Shown here: positions 4,692-6,931 of the stretch, piece by piece | Layout: each line of letters starts with the position of its first letter | Position numbering within the stretch: the first letter of the stretch is position 1 | NCBI GenBank assembly: GCA_044361365.1 | Contig: JBIKIW010000060.1 | Location: forward strand, 1 to 6,931 | Length of the DNA: 6,931 bases | From: JBIKIW01 sp044361365 | GTDB taxonomy: Bacteria; Patescibacteriota; JACMRA01 | Reading direction: 5' to 3' | Notes under the pieces: generated by a model | Told to the model about the DNA's origin: nothing | The model's input: only the letters and a program-made list of their open reading frames with translations | Databases searched by the model: none | Position numbers and translations under genes: made by a program

Positions 4692-6194
4692 ATGTCTGAC
4701 TTCAGAAAAATCAAAATTTTTGATACCACTTTACGCGATGGAGAGCAGTCTCCTGGTTTTAGTATGAACACTGCAGAAAAAGTCCAGGTCGCCAAACAGC
4801 TCGATAAACTTGGGGTTGATGTTATTGAAGCTGGGTTTCCGGTTACTTCTCCAGACGATTTTGAAGCAATCCAAAAAATTAGTCAGGTGGTTGAGTTTGC
4901 CGAAGTTTGTGCCTTGTGCCGAAGTGTAGAAAAAGATATTTTGGTAGGCTACGAATCCGTAAAATTAGCTAAAAAACCCAAAATTCACACTTTTATCGCT
5001 ACCAGCCCAATTCATAGAGAATTTAAACTAAAAATGACCAAGGAGCAAGTTCTGAAAAAAGCTATTGAATCAGTAAAGTTGGCTAGTTCTCTAACTCACG
5101 GAGTGGTTTTTAGTCCAGAAGATGGTACTCGCACCGAGCCTGAATTTTTGTATGAAGTTTTGGAAGCTGTGATCACAGCCGGGGCTACAGTTTTAAACAT
5201 ACCCGACACCGTAGGCTACTCAATGCCCGAAGAATACGCCGATTTGATCAGAAATATCCGCAAACATGTACGGGGAATAAAGAGGGTGGGAATTTCTACT
5301 CACTGCCAAAACGACCTTGGAATGGCAACTGCCAACTCACTTTCAGGAATTTATGCTGGAGCAGATGAAATTCAATGTACGATTAATGGAATTGGTGAAC
5401 GAGGAGGAAATGCAAGTCTTGAAGAAGTGGTCATGGCAATCAAAACCCGCAAAGATTTTTATAAGGCACAAACCGACATAAATACCAAACAAATCTGGGC
5501 TTCTAGTAAACTTATCACCACCATCACTGGAGTGCCGGTTCAACCCAACAAAGCCATAGTTGGAGCCAATTCTTTTGCTCACGAAAGCGGAATTCACCAA
5601 GACGGAGTTCTTAAAAACCGTGAAACTTACGAAATAATGAGTCCGTCCGACATTGGTTTGGATAACAACAACTTGGTACTTGGCAAACATTCTGGCAGAC
5701 ACGCCCTACAAAACAAACTTAAAGAGCTTGGATTCGACCTTCAAGAAGCTGAATTAAATAAAGTTTTTGCGGATTTCAAAAATCTAGCTGATAAAAAGAA
5801 AAATATTTACGATGAAGACTTACGACTACTTCTAAGTGGAGAAACCAAGAAAGAAGGTGGATTTTCGCTAGTGGATTTGGATATAAACTGCGGTACCAAA
5901 AACACTCCAACCGCAAAAGTGGAACTCGAGAAAGATGGTAAAATTTATACAGCTCAAAGAGATGGCGACGGTCCAGTGGATGCGGTTTTTGGAGCAATCA
6001 ATGAAATCCTACAGATCCCAAACAACCTTTTGGAATATTCTGTAAACGCAGTCACAGCCGGAATCGACGCTCAAGCTACAGTAAGTGTGAAACTAGAAAG
6101 CGATGGTAAAATCTACAACTCCACCAGTAGCGACACCGACATAGTGGTAGCAAGTGCCAAAGCGTATTTACAGGCTTTGAATCAGGTGAAATAG
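4692..6194 (+). CDS. leuA: 2-isopropylmalate synthase
   Basis: The 500-residue enzyme condenses acetyl-CoA with 2-oxoisovalerate to 2-isopropylmalate, the first committed step of leucine synthesis. It is full length for bacterial LeuA. The catalytic TIM barrel shows FDTTLRDGEQSPG (10-22; R15 and metal ligand D16), the H204-C205-Q206-N-D-L-G segment, NGIGERGGNASLEEVVMA (232-249), and HESGIHQDGVLKN (297-309), followed by GKHSGRHAL (331-339). The C-terminal LeuA regulatory domain (about 389-500), which binds leucine in the family, is retained with GTKNTPTAKVEL and GDGPVDAVFGAI, suggesting feedback inhibition. Position 206 is Gln where many LeuA proteins have the second His of the HxH metal site; I recall plant-type enzymes with the same HCQND, so activity is still likely. 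No leuB, leuC, leuD or ilv gene is nearby. A TATAAA ends two bases before ATG 4692, too close to serve as -10 for it; no Shine-Dalgarno is seen. It ends in TAG. Confidence 0.96.
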   Translation: MSDFRKIKIFDTTLRDGEQSPGFSMNTAEKVQVAKQLDKLGVDVIEAGFPVTSPDDFEAIQKISQVVEFAEVCALCRSVEKDILVGYESVKLAKKPKIHTFIATSPIHREFKLKMTKEQVLKKAIESVKLASSLTHGVVFSPEDGTRTEPEFLYEVLEAVITAGATVLNIPDTVGYSMPEEYADLIRNIRKHVRGIKRVGISTHCQNDLGMATANSLSGIYAGADEIQCTINGIGERGGNASLEEVVMAIKTRKDFYKAQTDINTKQIWASSKLITTITGVPVQPNKAIVGANSFAHESGIHQDGVLKNRETYEIMSPSDIGLDNNNLVLGKHSGRHALQNKLKELGFDLQEAELNKVFADFKNLADKKKNIYDEDLRLLLSGETKKEGGFSLVDLDINCGTKNTPTAKVELEKDGKIYTAQRDGDGPVDAVFGAINEILQIPNNLLEYSVNAVTAGIDAQATVSVKLESDGKIYNSTSSDTDIVVASAKAYLQALNQVK

Positions 6195-6232
6195 AGTAAA
6201 ACCGCCCACCACTCCATCTCGAAAATTTACTT

Positions 6233-6261
6233 TTGACAGAACTCTCTCTCTTTGCTATGGT
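6233..6261 (+). promoter_or_regulatory. Extended -10 promoter of the 6341 gene
   Basis: Consensus TTGACA (6233-6238) and TATGGT (6256-6261) are separated by 17 bp, and the -10 is preceded by TGC (6253-6255), an extended -10 element. Transcription would start near 6268, leaving a 73-nt leader, much longer than for the other genes here. The promoter separates this gene from leuA, whose stop is at 6194. Confidence 0.7.
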
Positions 6262-6267
6262 GAGTTT

Positions 6268-6340
6268 AGGTTTACACAAGTAAATTCTGTTTCAAAATTG
6301 GTTTCAAGTTTCAAAGTCTAGTTTTTTTAAGGAGATTCTC
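6268..6340 (+). promoter_or_regulatory. 73-nt leader with GTTTCAA triplet and Shine-Dalgarno
   Basis: The leader contains a small hairpin TTTAC/GTAAA (6271-6275/6280-6284), three copies of GTTTCAA (6289-6295, 6301-6307, 6308-6314), and a canonical AAGGAG (6329-6334) six bases before ATG 6341. This is the only strong Shine-Dalgarno in the window and fixes the start codon. Whether the repeats bind anything is unknown. Confidence 0.5.
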
Positions 6341-6802
6341 ATGAAAGCTTTAAATTCTCAAAACAATATAATTTTAGCACTATTAGGTGGAGGAATAGGA
6401 ATTATCATGATTTGTCTTTGTTTTGCTAGTGGTTACTACGGTTACTTGTTTAGAGACGGTCAAATACCTATCGGTGTTCGACACTTACTAAAAGTTTCTG
6501 AGAGTTCAAGAGTTCAAGAGTCAGATCGTCTCGACTTTAGAATTAAAAAATCCAACCTAAAAATTGGAGAAGTTAAAAAAATCCAAATTCACGAGTGGTC
6601 TAATTTTGGACCAACCACTGTAGAAGTCATAAAAATGGGAGCAGGGATTTATCAAGTTACTGATCTTAATAAACAAATTTCAACTTGTTTTATTCCTGAA
6701 TCCAGTCAAAAACTTTCAGGGGTTTCATCTGAGCAAGGTCTTAACCATGTTGAAATCGATATGGAAAGTTCATGCTTAGACAACGAAATACCTTCTAAAT
6801 AA
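6341..6802 (+). CDS. Single-pass membrane protein of unknown function
   Basis: I do not recognise this 153-residue protein. A short N-terminus is followed by one hydrophobic segment (about 9-30, with a GGGIG turn and C25, C27), then YYGYLFR and a soluble domain of about 115 residues that begins with GQIPIGVRHLL. With little positive charge before the helix and R38 after it, topology is ambiguous; an exported C-terminal domain anchored by an uncleaved signal is plausible. C25 and C27 lie in the hydrophobic stretch but without a good lipobox. Cysteines 116 and 145 in the soluble part could pair. The start is fixed by AAGGAG at the right distance. The gene has its own strong promoter and ends four bases before a hairpin identical to that after the 3172 gene, suggesting a common history or control of these two extracytoplasmic orphans. 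Confidence 0.75.
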   Translation: MKALNSQNNIILALLGGGIGIIMICLCFASGYYGYLFRDGQIPIGVRHLLKVSESSRVQESDRLDFRIKKSNLKIGEVKKIQIHEWSNFGPTTVEVIKMGAGIYQVTDLNKQISTCFIPESSQKLSGVSSEQGLNHVEIDMESSCLDNEIPSK

Positions 6803-6806
6803 GAAA

Positions 6807-6830
6807 CCAAACGACCGGTTAATGTCGTTT
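6807..6830 (+). terminator. Hairpin after the 6341 gene (24-bp repeat, copy 2)
   Basis: AAACGAC (6809-6815) pairs with GTCGTTT (6824-6830) around the same 8-nt loop as at 3771-3792; the 24 bases 6807-6830 equal 3769-3792. It starts four bases after the TAA stop. The T-run is only three bases and lies in the stem, so strong intrinsic termination is doubtful; the stem-loop in the adjoining repeat arm (6847-6866) may add to it. Confidence 0.55.
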
Positions 6831-6836
6831 AAATAA

Positions 6837-6931
6837 GGAACTAGACTAGTTAGCAAACACTAACTAAACTAATTTCTATGATATACAGATAAAGATTAAG
6901 CAATTACAATTTAAAAAAAATAATTCATCAT
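6837..6931. repeat. Right arm of 95-bp inverted repeat (partner 32-126)
   Basis: This is the reverse complement of 32-126 with one difference (T6890). It holds the same internal dyad, TAGTTAG (6847-6853) / CTAACTA (6860-6866), and a CTAG-A-CTAG motif at 6841-6849. It begins 6 bp after the hairpin following the 6341 gene and runs to the last base of the window, so its outer boundary is not seen. Confidence 0.9.

Noticed and set aside
5343..5702. A 119-codon minus-strand frame inside leuA
   Set aside because: Overlaps the conserved LeuA core and shows no recognisable protein features of its own.
1..6931. CRISPR array, tRNA or rRNA genes
   Set aside because: No regularly spaced repeats, no cloverleaf with a GGTTCAA-type T-loop, and no rRNA-like stretch were seen.

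Overview
The window is an AT-rich (roughly two-thirds A+T) bacterial fragment carrying seven supportable protein genes, six on + and one on -. The toxin-like gene at 4031-4462 has the N-terminal extension and wording I associate with PemK-like proteins of Candidate Phyla Radiation (Patescibacteria) genomes. Genes are short and compact, leaders are short, and leuA stands alone without a leu operon. I therefore infer a CPR-type or similarly reduced bacterium, but the lineage is not proven. Stop codons are TAA (six genes) and TAG (leuA); none is TGA.

Layout. 32-126: left arm of a 95-bp inverted repeat. 191-568: DUF4260 membrane protein. 672-1295: alternative (quinol) oxidase with all six diiron ligands. 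1450-3108: 12-helix-type DUF4173-like membrane protein with a hydrophilic Gln/Ser-rich tail. 3172-3747: exported protein of unknown function. 3748-4030: no convincing gene, but several hairpins and a strong promoter that could drive a roughly 48-nt RNA. 4031-4462 (-): PemK/MazF-like toxin without a visible antitoxin. 4463-4691: divergent intergenic region. 4692-6194: leuA, 2-isopropylmalate synthase. 6341-6802: single-pass membrane protein of unknown function with its own promoter and Shine-Dalgarno site. 6837-6931: right arm of the inverted repeat, ending exactly at the window edge.

How it fits together. The genes do not form one recognisable pathway. Most have their own promoter of the form TTGAC(A/C) - 16/17 bp - AT-rich -10, with predicted leaders of about 0-30 nt and no clear Shine-Dalgarno. 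The 6341 gene is the exception (about 73-nt leader, AAGGAG). The two orphan extracytoplasmic genes (3172 and 6341) share an identical 24-bp hairpin just after their stop codons. The whole gene set lies between near-perfect 95-bp inverted repeats, but no transposase, recombinase or replication gene is present. I cannot tell a real element or replicon end from dispersed repeats or an assembly fold-back.

No clearly new multi-gene system is visible. The best leads are the inverted repeats, the small two-hairpin RNA candidate at 3991-4038, the shared hairpin, and an alternative oxidase in an apparently reduced genome.
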